From Variovorax boronicumulans (GTDB lineage: Bacteria; Pseudomonadota; Gammaproteobacteria; Burkholderiales; Burkholderiaceae_C), in the NCBI RefSeq assembly GCF_030812215.1, contig NZ_JAUSSG010000013.1, forward strand, positions 1 through 64,000: DNA of 64,000 nucleotides, written 5' to 3'. Each line of letters opens with the position of its first letter. Within the stretch, counting starts at the first letter, position 1. The translations under genes were made by a program, and so were the position numbers. Positions 15,806 to 25,004 of the stretch are shown piece after piece. The notes under the pieces were generated by a model. That model did not search any database. It was not told the origin of the DNA and was given only the letters and a program-made list of their open reading frames with translations.

Positions 15806-16981
15806 CTATGGGGCGACGTAGTCAGAGACGACGACCCACTTCCCGTCCTTGATCTGCGACAGCCGCGACTGCTCGTTGCCCAGGCGCTTGGTGGCGGTGT
15901 AGTTGCTCTTCGGGCTGCCGAACATGTCGGGCTCGAAGGTCATGCTGTCCATCGCCTTGATGAAGCTGTCGGTCGTGAGGTTCGGGCCGGCCTTTGTCGC
16001 CGCCTTGATGAACGAATCGATGATCACGTAGCCGTACACCGAGAACACCGTCGGGTCTTCGTTGAACTTGGTCTTGTACTTGTTGGCCCAGAAGCGCAGC
16101 GGCTGCGATTGCTCGTCGGTGTAGGGGTTCTGCACCGTCATGGTGGCGTAGATGCCGTCCATCGCCTTGCCGCCCAGCTTGTGGATGAGGTCGGTGTACG
16201 CCGCGCTCGAACCGAGGAAGGTCGGGTTGAACCCCGTCTTGCGCGACTCGCCCACCGTGCCGATGGTCTCGCGGATGATCGTGCCCAGCACCACGAGGTC
16301 GCAGTTCGCCGCCTTCATCTTCGCGACCTGCGAGCTGAAGTCGGTTGCGCCGCGCTTGAACGAGGTCTTCTCGGCCAGCTCCATGCCCGCGGCCTTCAGG
16401 CCCGCTTCCGCGCCGCGCTGCACCTCGAGCCCGAACTCGTCGTCCTGGTAGATCGTGCAGACCTTCTTGGCGCCCTTGTCCTTGATCATCTTGGGCAGCG
16501 CCAGGCGGATCTGGTCGTAGTAGGTCGCCGCGAACGAGTACTTCAGCCGGTTCAGCGGCTCGTACATTTCGCGCGCCGCGGTAATCGGCATGTAGTTGAC
16601 GATGTTCTTGTCGAACTGCACCGGCATCGCCGCCATGTTCTGCGCCGTGCCGATGTGCCCGGCCATGATGAAGATCTTTTCCTGGTTCACCAGCTTCTGC
16701 GCGGCCAGAACCGCCTTCTTCGGGTCGTAGCCTGAGTCCTCGACAAAGAGCTTGAGCTTGCGCCCGTTGACGTTGCCCTGCTCGTTGAGTTCGTCCACGC
16801 GCAGCTGCATGCCGTTGCGCGCCTGCTTGCCGAAGCCCGCGAGCGGACCCGACAGGTCCTGGATCGTGCCGATCCGGATCTCGTCCTTGCTCACGCCCTG
16901 TTGCTGCGCGGACGCGAGCGTCGCGGTCATCAGGCCCAGCACGGCCAAAGTCGTCACTGTTGTCACTGTCTTGGGCTTCAT
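15806..16981 (-). CDS. Branched-chain-type ABC transporter substrate-binding protein
   Basis: A periplasmic LivK-like receptor (type I binding fold), 391 residues. The start MKPKTVTTVTTLAVLGLM is a signal peptide cleaved near ASAQQQG, followed by DEIRIGTIQDLSGPLAGFG, typical of HAAT binding proteins. AGGAG precedes the start. It is the last gene of the liv cluster, 40 nt after the acyl-CoA ligase. The ligand is probably a carboxylic acid, given that neighbour, and not necessarily an amino acid. Confidence 0.9.
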   Translation of the reverse strand: MKPKTVTTVTTLAVLGLMTATLASAQQQGVSKDEIRIGTIQDLSGPLAGFGKQARNGMQLRVDELNEQGNVNGRKLKLFVEDSGYDPKKAVLAAQKLVNQEKIFIMAGHIGTAQNMAAMPVQFDKNIVNYMPITAAREMYEPLNRLKYSFAATYYDQIRLALPKMIKDKGAKKVCTIYQDDEFGLEVQRGAEAGLKAAGMELAEKTSFKRGATDFSSQVAKMKAANCDLVVLGTIIRETIGTVGESRKTGFNPTFLGSSAAYTDLIHKLGGKAMDGIYATMTVQNPYTDEQSQPLRFWANKYKTKFNEDPTVFSVYGYVIIDSFIKAATKAGPNLTTDSFIKAMDSMTFEPDMFGSPKSNYTATKRLGNEQSRLSQIKDGKWVVVSDYVAP

Positions 16982-17021
16982 GCGGTTGTCTCCTCAGGTT
17001 GACACTAAAAACGTTCGCCGA

Positions 17022-18902
17022 TCAGCGGTACATGGCCTCGATGCGCTCGGCATATTTGGTCTGCACCAGCTTGCGCTTGAGCTTCATCGTCGGCGTGAGC
17101 TCCTCGTCCTCGGCGCTCAGCTGCGTCTCGAGCAGGAAGAACTTCTTGATCTGCTCCACGCGCGCGAACTTCGCGTTGACGCGGTCGACCTCGCCCTGGA
17201 TCAGGTCCAGCACCTCTTGCGCACGCGTCAGGCTCTCGTAGTTGCTGAACGGCACATCGTTGTCCTGCGCAAACTTCTCGACGTTCTCCTGATCGATCAT
17301 CACGATCACCGTCAGGTAGGGTTTCTTGTCGCCGATCACCACCGCGTCGGTGACGTAGGGGCTGAACTTGAGCTCGTTCTCCAGCTCGCTCGGCGTGATG
17401 TTCTTTCCACCTGCCGTGATGATGATGTCCTTCATGCGGTCGGTGATGCGGAAATACCCTTCCGCGTCGACCAGCCCGACGTCGCCGGTGTGCAGCCAGC
17501 CGTCCGCGTCGATGGTCTCGGCCGTCTTCTCGGGCAGGTTGAGGTAACCCATGAAGACATTGGGGCCGCGCACCAGGATCTCGCTGGTCGCGGGGTCCAG
17601 GCGCACCTCGTTGTAGCTGGTGGCCGGGCCGATGGAGCCCGGGGCGATGCGCGACGGCGGCACGCCGGTGGCGGCGCCGCACGACTCGGTCATGCCCCAC
17701 ACCTCCAACATCGGCACGCCCAGGGCGAGGTACCAGCGCACGAGGTCGGGCGAAATCGGCGCCGCGCCGGTCACGAGGAATCGCGCCCGATGGATGCCGA
17801 TGAGCTTGCGCACGTTGTTGAGCGCGAGCCAGCGCGCGATGCGGAACTTCAAGCGCAGCCCGGCGCCGATCGGCTGGCCCTGCAGCACGCGGTCGGCAAT
17901 CTGCTGGCCGACGCCGATGCTCCAGCCGTAGGCGGCCTGCTGCATGCGGCTCGCCTCCTTCAGCGCGATCATCACGCCCGAATAGAACTTCTCCCACACG
18001 CGCGGCACGGCAGTGAACACCGTGGGCGAAATCTCGCGCACGTTCTCCGGCACCGTCTCGGGGTTTTCGACGAAGTTGAGGATCGAGCCGGTGTACATCG
18101 CGAAGTACTCGCCGCCCATGCGTTCGGCGATGTGGCACAGCGGCAGGAAACACATGCGCTCGTCGGTCTCGCCCTGCGCGAGCAGCGTGTTGTAGCCGCG
18201 CATGGTGTAGACCAGTCCGCGATGGCTGTGCATCGCGCCCTTGGGCTTGCCGGTGGTGCCGGAGGTGTAGACCAGGATCGCGAGGTCTTCGGCACGGCAG
18301 GCGGCGATGCGCTGTTCCAGCGCCTGCGGATTCGCCTTCAGGTGCTCGCGGCCGAGGGTGCGCAGGGCATCGAGGCTGATGACGCCGGGGTCGTCCAGGT
18401 CGCGCAGGCCCTCCATGTCGAACACGATCACCTTGCGCAGGAGCGGCAGCTGCGCGCGCACTTCCAGCGCCTTGTCGAGTTGCTCGTCGTCTTCCACGAA
18501 GAGCATGGTGGTGCGCGAGTCCTCGCAGAGGTAGGTGACCTGCGAGGCCGCATCGGTCGGGTAGATGCCGTTCGACACGCCGCCGCAACTGAGCACGGCC
18601 ACATCGCACAGCACCCATTCGATGACGGTGTTGGAGAGGATCGACGCGCACTCGCCGTGCCCGAACCCCAGCGCCAGCAGCCCGCCCGCGATCTCGCGCA
18701 CCGCCTCGGCGGTCTGCCGCCAGGTCCAGGTGCGCCAGATGCCGAATTCCTTCTGCCGCATCCACACCTTGTCGCCGCGCAGTTCCACGGCTTTCCAGAA
18801 CACGGCCGGGATGGTGTCGCCGGGCACGACGACATCGAGCCGGGGTTGAAGATGCGCCAGGTCCCAGAGACCGGCAGGAGCGCGCAATGCGAGTGTGCTC
18901 AT
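17022..18902 (-). CDS. AMP-dependent acyl-CoA synthetase (long-chain/aromatic acid CoA ligase)
   Basis: An adenylate-forming enzyme of 626 residues that would activate a carboxylic acid to its CoA thioester. The P-loop YTSGTTGKPKGAMHSH, the WGMTESCG segment, the DGWLHTGDVG hinge and the late catalytic GGKNITPSELE lysine region are all present. The start codon lies only four bases from the livF stop, so the two are cotranscribed. This placement inside a liv-type importer operon suggests activation of the imported substrate. The substrate class cannot be read from sequence alone. Confidence 0.9.
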   Translation of the reverse strand: MSTLALRAPAGLWDLAHLQPRLDVVVPGDTIPAVFWKAVELRGDKVWMRQKEFGIWRTWTWRQTAEAVREIAGGLLALGFGHGECASILSNTVIEWVLCDVAVLSCGGVSNGIYPTDAASQVTYLCEDSRTTMLFVEDDEQLDKALEVRAQLPLLRKVIVFDMEGLRDLDDPGVISLDALRTLGREHLKANPQALEQRIAACRAEDLAILVYTSGTTGKPKGAMHSHRGLVYTMRGYNTLLAQGETDERMCFLPLCHIAERMGGEYFAMYTGSILNFVENPETVPENVREISPTVFTAVPRVWEKFYSGVMIALKEASRMQQAAYGWSIGVGQQIADRVLQGQPIGAGLRLKFRIARWLALNNVRKLIGIHRARFLVTGAAPISPDLVRWYLALGVPMLEVWGMTESCGAATGVPPSRIAPGSIGPATSYNEVRLDPATSEILVRGPNVFMGYLNLPEKTAETIDADGWLHTGDVGLVDAEGYFRITDRMKDIIITAGGKNITPSELENELKFSPYVTDAVVIGDKKPYLTVIVMIDQENVEKFAQDNDVPFSNYESLTRAQEVLDLIQGEVDRVNAKFARVEQIKKFFLLETQLSAEDEELTPTMKLKRKLVQTKYAERIEAMYR

Positions 18903-18906
18903 GGGG

Positions 18907-19680
18907 TCATCTCCAGTTCTTCTTCTTTTTCCAGCGCCGCTCGCCGCGCACGCCGTCGTCCTTCACGCCGAGGTAGAACTCCTTGATGTCTTCCTTCTCG
19001 CGCAGGCGGTCACAGGAATCCTCCATGACGATGCGGCCGTTTTCCAGCACGTAGCCATGGTCGGCGGCATTGAGCGCCATGTTGGCGTTCTGCTCGACCA
19101 GAAGGATCGTGGTGCCGCGCTCGCGGTTGATGCGCACGACGATCTCGAAGATCTCCTTCGTGAGCTTCGGGCTCAGGCCGAGGCTGGGTTCGTCGAGCAG
19201 GATGAGATGCGGCGCGGCCATGATGGCGCGCGAGATCGCAAGCATCTGCTGCTGCCCGCCCGAGAGCAGGCCCGCGTCCTGCGTGGCGCGCTCGCGCAGG
19301 ATGGGGAAGTAGGTGTAGACGGTCTCCATGTCCCGCGCCACGCCATCGCGGTCCTTGCGGGTGTAGGCGCCCATCAGCAGGTTGTCTTTCACCGAGAGCA
19401 GCGGGAACACCTCGCGGCCTTCGGGCACGTGGCTCAGGCCCTGCTGCACGATGAAGGCCGGGTCCTTGGCGGTGATGTCCTTGCCCTGGAATTCGATGCT
19501 GCCTTTTCGGGGGTCGATGATTCCCGAGATGGTCTTCAGGATCGTTGTCTTGCCCGCGCCGTTCGATCCCAGCACCGTGGCGATCTCGCCCTGCTTGACC
19601 TTCAGGCTCACGCCGCGAATGGCCTTGATGGGGCCGTAGGCGCTTTCCACGTTGAGGAGCTGGAGAACGACGTCGGTCAT
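18907..19680 (-). CDS. livF: Branched-chain-type ABC transporter ATP-binding protein (LivF-like)
   Basis: One of two ATPases of the Liv-type importer, 257 residues. It has Walker A GSNGAGKTT, signature LSGGQQQM and Walker B HLILLDEPS. The start ATG at 19680 is fixed by GGAGG eight bases upstream. The C-terminus carries a basic tail (RRWKKKKNWR) not found in E. coli LivF. It is separated from livG by the 469-nt repeat block, whereas all other genes of the cluster are within about 40 nt. Confidence 0.92.
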   Translation of the reverse strand: MTDVVLQLLNVESAYGPIKAIRGVSLKVKQGEIATVLGSNGAGKTTILKTISGIIDPRKGSIEFQGKDITAKDPAFIVQQGLSHVPEGREVFPLLSVKDNLLMGAYTRKDRDGVARDMETVYTYFPILRERATQDAGLLSGGQQQMLAISRAIMAAPHLILLDEPSLGLSPKLTKEIFEIVVRINRERGTTILLVEQNANMALNAADHGYVLENGRIVMEDSCDRLREKEDIKEFYLGVKDDGVRGERRWKKKKNWR

Positions 19681-19715
19681 GGCGTTGTCCTCCAAGCGCT
19701 TGCAGAGGGCGGGGA

Positions 19716-19903
19716 ACGGCGTTGGGGCCCCTGCCCCGGGCGGGCCGACGTCACCGGCCCTTCGGGCTTCCCTGCGCTGCTCACGACGGGCGGGGTCTCG
19801 CCGAACTCGCTTCGCTCAAACAGCGGCGAGCCCTGATCCGCCCGTCGCTGCGCTGCTCGGCGGTGCCTCAACGGCCCGCCCGGGGCAGGGGCCCCAACGC
19901 CGT
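19716..19903. repeat. Long inverted repeat A (31-nt perfect arms)
   Basis: The arms 19716-19746 and 19873-19903 are perfect reverse complements over 31 nt and very GC-rich (core GGGGCCCCTGCCCCGGGC). They flank a 126-nt loop that contains the left arm of repeat C. The element lies in the livG-livF gap and would form a large hairpin in the operon transcript. Confidence 0.9.
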
Positions 19904-20040
19904 GGGTACGCACAAGGCGATCACTACACCCCGGAGCCCGGTGTGCGGTGCGGGGCGGGCGCCCCCTCTGCGCCGCCGAGGAGCGCAGCGTTTCGCGGAT
20001 CAGGGCTCGCAGCTGTTTGAGCGAAGCGAGTTCTGCGAGA
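19796..20040. repeat. Inverted repeat C linking the two units (46-nt arms)
   Basis: Arms 19796-19841 and 19995-20040 are reverse complements at 44 of 46 positions. The shared core reads TTTGAGCGAAGCGAGTT. One arm lies in the loop of repeat A, the other in the loop of repeat B. So A and B look like two inverted copies of one composite mobile-type intergenic element. Confidence 0.88.
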
Positions 20041-20120
20041 CCCCGCGAAACGCGAGCACCGCAGGGGAGCCGCGAAGCGGCCGGCGCAGTGGGGGCGCCC
20101 GCCCCGCACCGCATACCGGG
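19937..20120. repeat. Long inverted repeat B (39-nt arms)
   Basis: Arms 19937-19975 and 20082-20120 are reverse complements at 37 of 39 positions, with core GCGGGGCGGGCGCCCC. The architecture is the same as repeat A: GC-rich outer arms, with the TTTGAGCGAAGCGAGTT module inside. The short spacers 19904-19936 and 20121-20149 hold no gene or other feature I recognise. Confidence 0.88.
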
Positions 20121-20149
20121 CGCCTCCCCGAAGAGAGCGAACGAGACAT

Positions 20150-20974
20150 TCACGCCGCTACCCTCCTCAAGCTGCTCACGTCGTCCACGGTTCCGAGGTA
20201 AGCCTCAATCACTCGCTCGTCTGCCTGCACTTCGCGCGGCGTGCCGGAGGCCAGCACCTCGCCCATGTTCATTGCCAGCACGCGGTCCGATACTTTCGAC
20301 ACCAAAGACATGTCGTGCTCGACCATCAGCACCGACACCCCCAGCTCATGCTGGATGTCCTGGATCCAGAACGCCATGTCCGCCGTCTCTTCGACATTGA
20401 GGCCGGACGACGGCTCGTCGAGCAGCAGCAGCTTGGGCTCGGTGCACAGCGCGCGCGCCAGTTCCACCACCTTGCGAACGCCGTAGGGCAGGCCAGCCAC
20501 CATCGAGTCGCGGTGATGCTGCAGATCGAGCAACTCGATCACCTGTTCCGCCTTCTCGCGCGCCGCGATCTCGGCCCGCCGCGTGGCGGGCGTGAAAAAC
20601 ACCTCGCTCCAGAACCCCGTCTGCCGATGCGTGTGGCGGCCGATCAGCAGGTTGTGCAGCACGGTCGCATGCTCGAAGAGCTCGATGTTCTGGAAGGTGC
20701 GCGCAATGCCCAGCGCCGCGATCGCATGCGGCGCCTGCTGGGTCAGCGCGAGCGGTCCCGACGCATCGCCGTGCCAGGTGATCTCGCCGGTGGTCGGCGT
20801 GTAGATGCGGCTGATCAGATTGAACACCGTCGTCTTGCCCGCGCCGTTCGGACCGATCAGCGTGAACACCTCGCCGCGCCGCACGTCGAAGCTCACCTTG
20901 TTGACCGCCAGCACGCCGCCGAAGCGCACGCTCAGGTCTTTGGCCGAGAGGAGGATGTCGCCGTTGCCGCTCAT
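20150..20974 (-). CDS. livG: Branched-chain-type ABC transporter ATP-binding protein (LivG-like)
   Basis: The second ATPase of the Liv-type importer, 274 residues. It has Walker A GPNGAGKTT, Walker B LLLLDEPSSGLN and the LivG-typical long insertion with TFQNIELFEHATVLHNLL. The signature is LPYGVRKVVELAR in place of LSGGQ, as often seen in the LivG branch. The start ATG overlaps the livM stop by four bases (ATGA), indicating coupling. The repeat block follows its stop. Confidence 0.92.
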   Translation of the reverse strand: MSGNGDILLSAKDLSVRFGGVLAVNKVSFDVRRGEVFTLIGPNGAGKTTVFNLISRIYTPTTGEITWHGDASGPLALTQQAPHAIAALGIARTFQNIELFEHATVLHNLLIGRHTHRQTGFWSEVFFTPATRRAEIAAREKAEQVIELLDLQHHRDSMVAGLPYGVRKVVELARALCTEPKLLLLDEPSSGLNVEETADMAFWIQDIQHELGVSVLMVEHDMSLVSKVSDRVLAMNMGEVLASGTPREVQADERVIEAYLGTVDDVSSLRRVAA

Positions 20975-22047
20975 CTCAGCCGGTCCGATTTGGTGAAGGA
21001 CTTCTGCCGCTTGAACAATCCCTTGCGGTAGAACGGGAAGAGTTGCAGGTACGTCCTGATCTTGAGCCAGCGACCATAGAGCCCCAACGGCTCGAACAGC
21101 ACGAACGCGATCAGCACCACGCCGTACACCAGCCCTTGCAGCCCCGGCGCCTGGCCGATCACCGCCGGCAGCCAGTCCTTGCCCATCGAGATGAGCTGCG
21201 GCATGGCAATGAGGAAGATCGCACCGAGGAACGCGCCGTGCACCGAGCCGAGGCCGCCGATCACCACCATCAGCAGCAGGTCGATCGATTGCAGGATGCT
21301 GAACTGGTCCGGCGAAATGAAGCTCAGCTTGTGCGCATACAGCGCGCCGCCCAGCCCCGCGAGCGCGGCCGAGATCGCGAACGACATCGTCTTGTAGCGC
21401 GCGAGATGGATGCCCATGCTCTGCGCCGAGATTTCCGAATCGCGGATGGCCACGAAGGCGCGCCCCGTCGGCGAACGCAGCAGGTTCAGGATGCCCAGCG
21501 TGCTCAGCACCGCCACCACCAGGCACAGGAAATAGAAGCCGTCGCCCGAGCCCAGCGACCAGCCGAAGAGCTGCGGCGCCTTCACATGCAGCCCCGCGTT
21601 GCCGCCGGTGACGCTCTCCCAGCGCGCAAACACTTCCTCGACGATGAAGCCGAACGACAGCGTCGCGATACCGAGGTAGATGCCCTTCACGCGCAGCGCC
21701 GGCAAGGCGACCACCACGCCCACCGCCGCTGACAACGCCGCAGCCGCGAGCAGCGCAATCGGAAACGGCACACCGAGATTCGTCAGCACGCCCTGCGTAT
21801 AGGCCCCCGCACCGAGAAACGCCGCATGCCCGATGGAGAACTGCCCCGTGAAGCCCGCGAGCAGCATCAGCCCCAGGCCGACGATGCCGTAGATCAACAC
21901 GAAGGTCAGTTGCGCGAGCCAGTACTCCTCGATCAACCACGGCGCGGCGACGAGGAACGCGACGAGCAGGCCATACCAGAACACATGCCCGCCGTGCCGG
22001 GCGAGGCGGATGTCCTGGTCGTAGCTGGTCTTGAAGATGTAGCGCAT
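20971..22047 (-). CDS. livM: Branched-chain-type ABC transporter permease (LivM-like)
   Basis: An inner-membrane permease of 358 residues with multiple hydrophobic segments. It has the LivM-typical GYTGQFSIGHAAFLGAGAYT-like motif (here GFTGQFSIGHAAFLGAGAYT) and the coupling segment AIRDSEISAQSMGI that contacts the ATPases. It lies six bases after livH and overlaps livG by four bases. Confidence 0.92.
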   Translation of the reverse strand: MRYIFKTSYDQDIRLARHGGHVFWYGLLVAFLVAAPWLIEEYWLAQLTFVLIYGIVGLGLMLLAGFTGQFSIGHAAFLGAGAYTQGVLTNLGVPFPIALLAAAALSAAVGVVVALPALRVKGIYLGIATLSFGFIVEEVFARWESVTGGNAGLHVKAPQLFGWSLGSGDGFYFLCLVVAVLSTLGILNLLRSPTGRAFVAIRDSEISAQSMGIHLARYKTMSFAISAALAGLGGALYAHKLSFISPDQFSILQSIDLLLMVVIGGLGSVHGAFLGAIFLIAMPQLISMGKDWLPAVIGQAPGLQGLVYGVVLIAFVLFEPLGLYGRWLKIRTYLQLFPFYRKGLFKRQKSFTKSDRLR

Positions 22048-22053
22048 GGAGAC

Positions 22054-22929
22054 TTACACCTTCTTGCGCAGCTTTTCGCCGAAGAGGCCGTTGGGCTTGA
22101 TCATGAGCATCAGCAGCACCACGATGTAGGGCGCCGTGTCCTTGAAGCCATCGGGCAGATAGAACCCGGCGAACGATTCGACGATGCCGATCACCAGCCC
22201 GCCCACGATCGCGCCCGGCAGGCTGCCGAAGCCGCCCACCACCGCCGCCGGAAAAGCCTTCAGCCCGATGAAGCCCATGTTCGCGTGCACGAAGGTGATG
22301 GGCGCGAGCAGCATGCCGGCAATGGCCGCGACCGCTGCTGCCAGCCCCCACACCAACCCGTTGAGCCGCTTCACCGGAATGCCCATGTAGTAGGCCGCGA
22401 GCTGGTTCTGCGACGAGGCCTGCATCGCGATGCCCAGCTTGCTGTAGCGGAACATCGCGAACAGCAGGCCGCACAGGATGGCCGTGGCCACGATGATCGC
22501 GAGCTGCTCCAGGTTGACCACGAGCTCGCCCAGCTTCCAGATCTGGTCCTTGTAGGGCACGGGCAGCGTGTGGGTCTCGGTGCCGATGCCCGGCACCATG
22601 GTGATGAGGCCGCGCGCCACGTAGGCGATGCCGATGGTCAGCATCACGATGGAGAACTGCGGCTGCCCGAGGATCGGCCGGATCACCGCCAACTCCAGCA
22701 ACACGCCGAAGGCCGCCATCGCCACCACCGCGAGGATCGCCGCAAGCCAGAACGGCATGCCGAAGAGCGACATGCCGGCAAACGCACCGAAGGCGCCGAG
22801 CATCATCAGGTCGCCCTGGGCGAAGCTCACGGTTTCGGTCGCCTTGTAGATCAGCACGAACCCGAGCGCGATCAGCCCATAGATGCAGCCTTGCGCAATG
22901 CCCGACAGCAGGAGTTGGAGGATCTGCAT
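22054..22929 (-). CDS. livH: Branched-chain-type ABC transporter permease (LivH-like)
   Basis: An inner-membrane permease of 291 residues forming the heterodimer with LivM. Typical LivH features are GCIYGLIALGFVLIYKATE at the N-terminus, FAQGDLMMLGAF, and the cytoplasmic coupling region YSKLGIAMQASSQN. It begins the transporter part of the cluster, 16 nt after the AraC-type regulator gene. Confidence 0.92.
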   Translation of the reverse strand: MQILQLLLSGIAQGCIYGLIALGFVLIYKATETVSFAQGDLMMLGAFGAFAGMSLFGMPFWLAAILAVVAMAAFGVLLELAVIRPILGQPQFSIVMLTIGIAYVARGLITMVPGIGTETHTLPVPYKDQIWKLGELVVNLEQLAIIVATAILCGLLFAMFRYSKLGIAMQASSQNQLAAYYMGIPVKRLNGLVWGLAAAVAAIAGMLLAPITFVHANMGFIGLKAFPAAVVGGFGSLPGAIVGGLVIGIVESFAGFYLPDGFKDTAPYIVVLLMLMIKPNGLFGEKLRKKV

Positions 22930-22945
22930 GGGCCTCTTCTTTCGC

Positions 22946-23776
22946 CTACTGCCGAAAGCCGCCGGCCGCGTCGTGCAGCGCGAGGCGGCGCGAACCCGCC
23001 AGGATGTCGCTGGGCTTCAAGCCGTAGACCTGGCGGATCGAGTGGCTGAAGTGCGTGGAGTCGGGGTAGCCGGTGTCCAGCGCGATGTCGGTCAGCGTGG
23101 TGGTCTGGCGCACGTAGCGCAGCAAGCTGCGCGCGCGCTTCCAGGCCCGGAACGCGCGAAAGGCCATGCCGGTTTCCTGCTTGAAGAGATGCAGGAAGCG
23201 CGAGAACGACAGGTGCACCGAGGCTGCGCAGTCTTCGGCCGACGTGGGCGCGGCCGGATCGGCCACCAGCGCGTCGATGACCTTGCGGATGCGCGCATCG
23301 ATCGCGCGGGGCGCAAGCGCGGCGCCGAAGAACAGCGCATCGAAATCGAAGCCGTCGAAGTCCGTGCCCCGGCCCGAGGCGGCGAGCAGGTGCGCATGGG
23401 CATCGCGCACGCGCTGCACGAAGGCAGGCGCATCGACCGGACCGCAGTGCTGCATGAAGACGGGCATGCGCGCGGGATCGACGGATTCCGATTCGATCAG
23501 CAGGTTGAAGATGAGCGGATGCTGGCTCTCGACACGGTGCGGCACCTGCGGCGGCACCACGATGAGTTCGCCCGTCTGCCAGGCGCCGCCACCGATGCGG
23601 ATGCGGATCGGCGGCACGCCCGCGGGCGACACGTACACGCCGTGCCCGCCCATCGTGCGCTCGGCCGCCGCACCGAGCAGGCCGGCGTAGAACACGCGCT
23701 GCGGCGTGAGCCACATGAGGCGTTCGCCCTGCCGTGCGTCACCGTTTTCCGGGGGCGCATTACTCGCTCGCTGCAT
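22946..23776 (-). CDS. AraC-family transcriptional regulator
   Basis: A cytoplasmic regulator of 276 residues. An N-terminal cupin-like sensing domain (GELIVVPPQVPHRVES) is followed by a C-terminal AraC DNA-binding domain with two helix-turn-helix motifs (LSFSRFLHLFKQETGMAF and TDIALDTGYPDSTHFSHSIR). The start at 23776 is supported by AGGAG nine bases upstream; the earlier ATG at 23794 lacks this. It is encoded in line with livH and is the likely controller of the liv-ligase cluster. Confidence 0.88.
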   Translation of the reverse strand: MQRASNAPPENGDARQGERLMWLTPQRVFYAGLLGAAAERTMGGHGVYVSPAGVPPIRIRIGGGAWQTGELIVVPPQVPHRVESQHPLIFNLLIESESVDPARMPVFMQHCGPVDAPAFVQRVRDAHAHLLAASGRGTDFDGFDFDALFFGAALAPRAIDARIRKVIDALVADPAAPTSAEDCAASVHLSFSRFLHLFKQETGMAFRAFRAWKRARSLLRYVRQTTTLTDIALDTGYPDSTHFSHSIRQVYGLKPSDILAGSRRLALHDAAGGFRQ

Positions 23777-23889
23777 GGTGTTTGTCTCCTGCATCGGGTC
23801 TGGCCTGCCCTGCGGTGGGCAGCTTCGTGTTGGCTGGATCGTAGCGGCGCAACCCTGTTGCGCGGCATGCATTTGCGCGGGGACTTTCC

Positions 23890-24831
23890 CTAGTCTGATG
23901 AAAGCGCGCGATGCAACTCGGTGGCGCAAAGCGCAACGGCGGTGTTGGCCTCGTCGAGCACCTTGCCCATGGTGATGAAGCCGTGGATCTGGCGCTCGAA
24001 GCACACACAGTCCGCGCGGTTGCCGGCGGCGGTAAGCGCCTCTGCATACGCGAGCCCCTCGTCGCGCAGCGGGTCGTAGCCGGCGGTGATCACCAGCGCG
24101 GGCGGCAGCTTCGAGAGATCGGTGTGCAGCAGCGGCGAAGCGCGCCAGTCGAGGTCGTGCTTCGCATCGGTGATGTAGTGGTCGTGGAAGTACGTCATCG
24201 TGTCGCTGGTGAGGAGGTACCCCTGCCCGTTCGCCTGGTGCGACGGGTGGCCGCGGCGCATGTCGGTGGCCGGGTAGATCAGCAGCTGGAAGGCGATGGG
24301 CAGGTCGCCCGCATCGCGCGCGGCTATCGCCACCACGGCTGCGAGGTTGCCTCCGGCGCTGTCGCCACCCACCGCCATGCGGTTCGCATCGAGCCCCAGC
24401 GCGCCGGCCTCGCGGCGCACCCAGCGCGTGGCGGCAAGCACGTCGTCGACGGCGGTGGGAAAGCGGTGCTCGGGCCCCATTCGGTAGTCGACCGCCACCA
24501 CCGCGCAGCCCGCGCCGTTGGCCAGCTCCCGGCACAGCACATCGTGCGTGTCGAGATCGCCGATGACCCAGCCACCGCCGTGGTAGTACACCAGCACCGG
24601 CAGTGGGCCGGCACCCGAACCCAGCGGCCGGTAGAGGCGCACCGGGATGGTGCCGTGCGGACCTTCCGCAGCGAGGTCGCGCACCTCGGCCACTTCCGCG
24701 GGCAGCGGCTGCGTGGCGGCGCGGCGCTCGCGGTAGAAGGCCCGCGCATCGGCGGGCGACAGCGTGTGGGTCGGCGGGATGCCGCGTGCCTCGATGAAGT
24801 CGAGCAAGGCGCGCGCCTGGGGATGCAGCAT
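23890..24831 (-). CDS. Alpha/beta hydrolase, hormone-sensitive-lipase-type esterase
   Basis: A carboxylesterase of 313 residues. It has the oxyanion-hole HGGGW motif, nucleophile GDSAGGN, acid in the GYDPLRDEG loop and the catalytic His in RQIHGF, all hallmarks of the HSL/bacterial family IV esterases. It lies 113 nt upstream of the araC gene on the same strand. It may release a carboxylic acid that the liv-ligase cluster takes up or activates (inference). Confidence 0.9.
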   Translation of the reverse strand: MLHPQARALLDFIEARGIPPTHTLSPADARAFYRERRAATQPLPAEVAEVRDLAAEGPHGTIPVRLYRPLGSGAGPLPVLVYYHGGGWVIGDLDTHDVLCRELANGAGCAVVAVDYRMGPEHRFPTAVDDVLAATRWVRREAGALGLDANRMAVGGDSAGGNLAAVVAIAARDAGDLPIAFQLLIYPATDMRRGHPSHQANGQGYLLTSDTMTYFHDHYITDAKHDLDWRASPLLHTDLSKLPPALVITAGYDPLRDEGLAYAEALTAAGNRADCVCFERQIHGFITMGKVLDEANTAVALCATELHRALSSD

Positions 24832-25004
24832 GGTGTCTCCGGTGGATCGAGCGGGCGCCCAGTGTGGAGCGCATCGTGCATGCGTGGTATCCGCATGCAC
24901 CCGCCCCCACCTCGGCCTCCCGGCAAGCCCCGCACCATGCCCGCGCCCTTGCGGCGCGGCTTGCGAAAACTGGCTACGGCTGTCGCGGGGGCTTCAAAAG
25001 AGGC

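Noticed and set aside
15770..15815. Hairpin CCCCG-TAC-CGGGG as livK terminator
   Set aside because: The stem is short and lacks a U run on the minus strand, so termination is not supported.
19722..20400. Open frames across the repeat block between livG and livF
   Set aside because: They read through inverted repeats and give Pro/Arg/Ser-rich, symmetrical products. No ribosome-binding sites.
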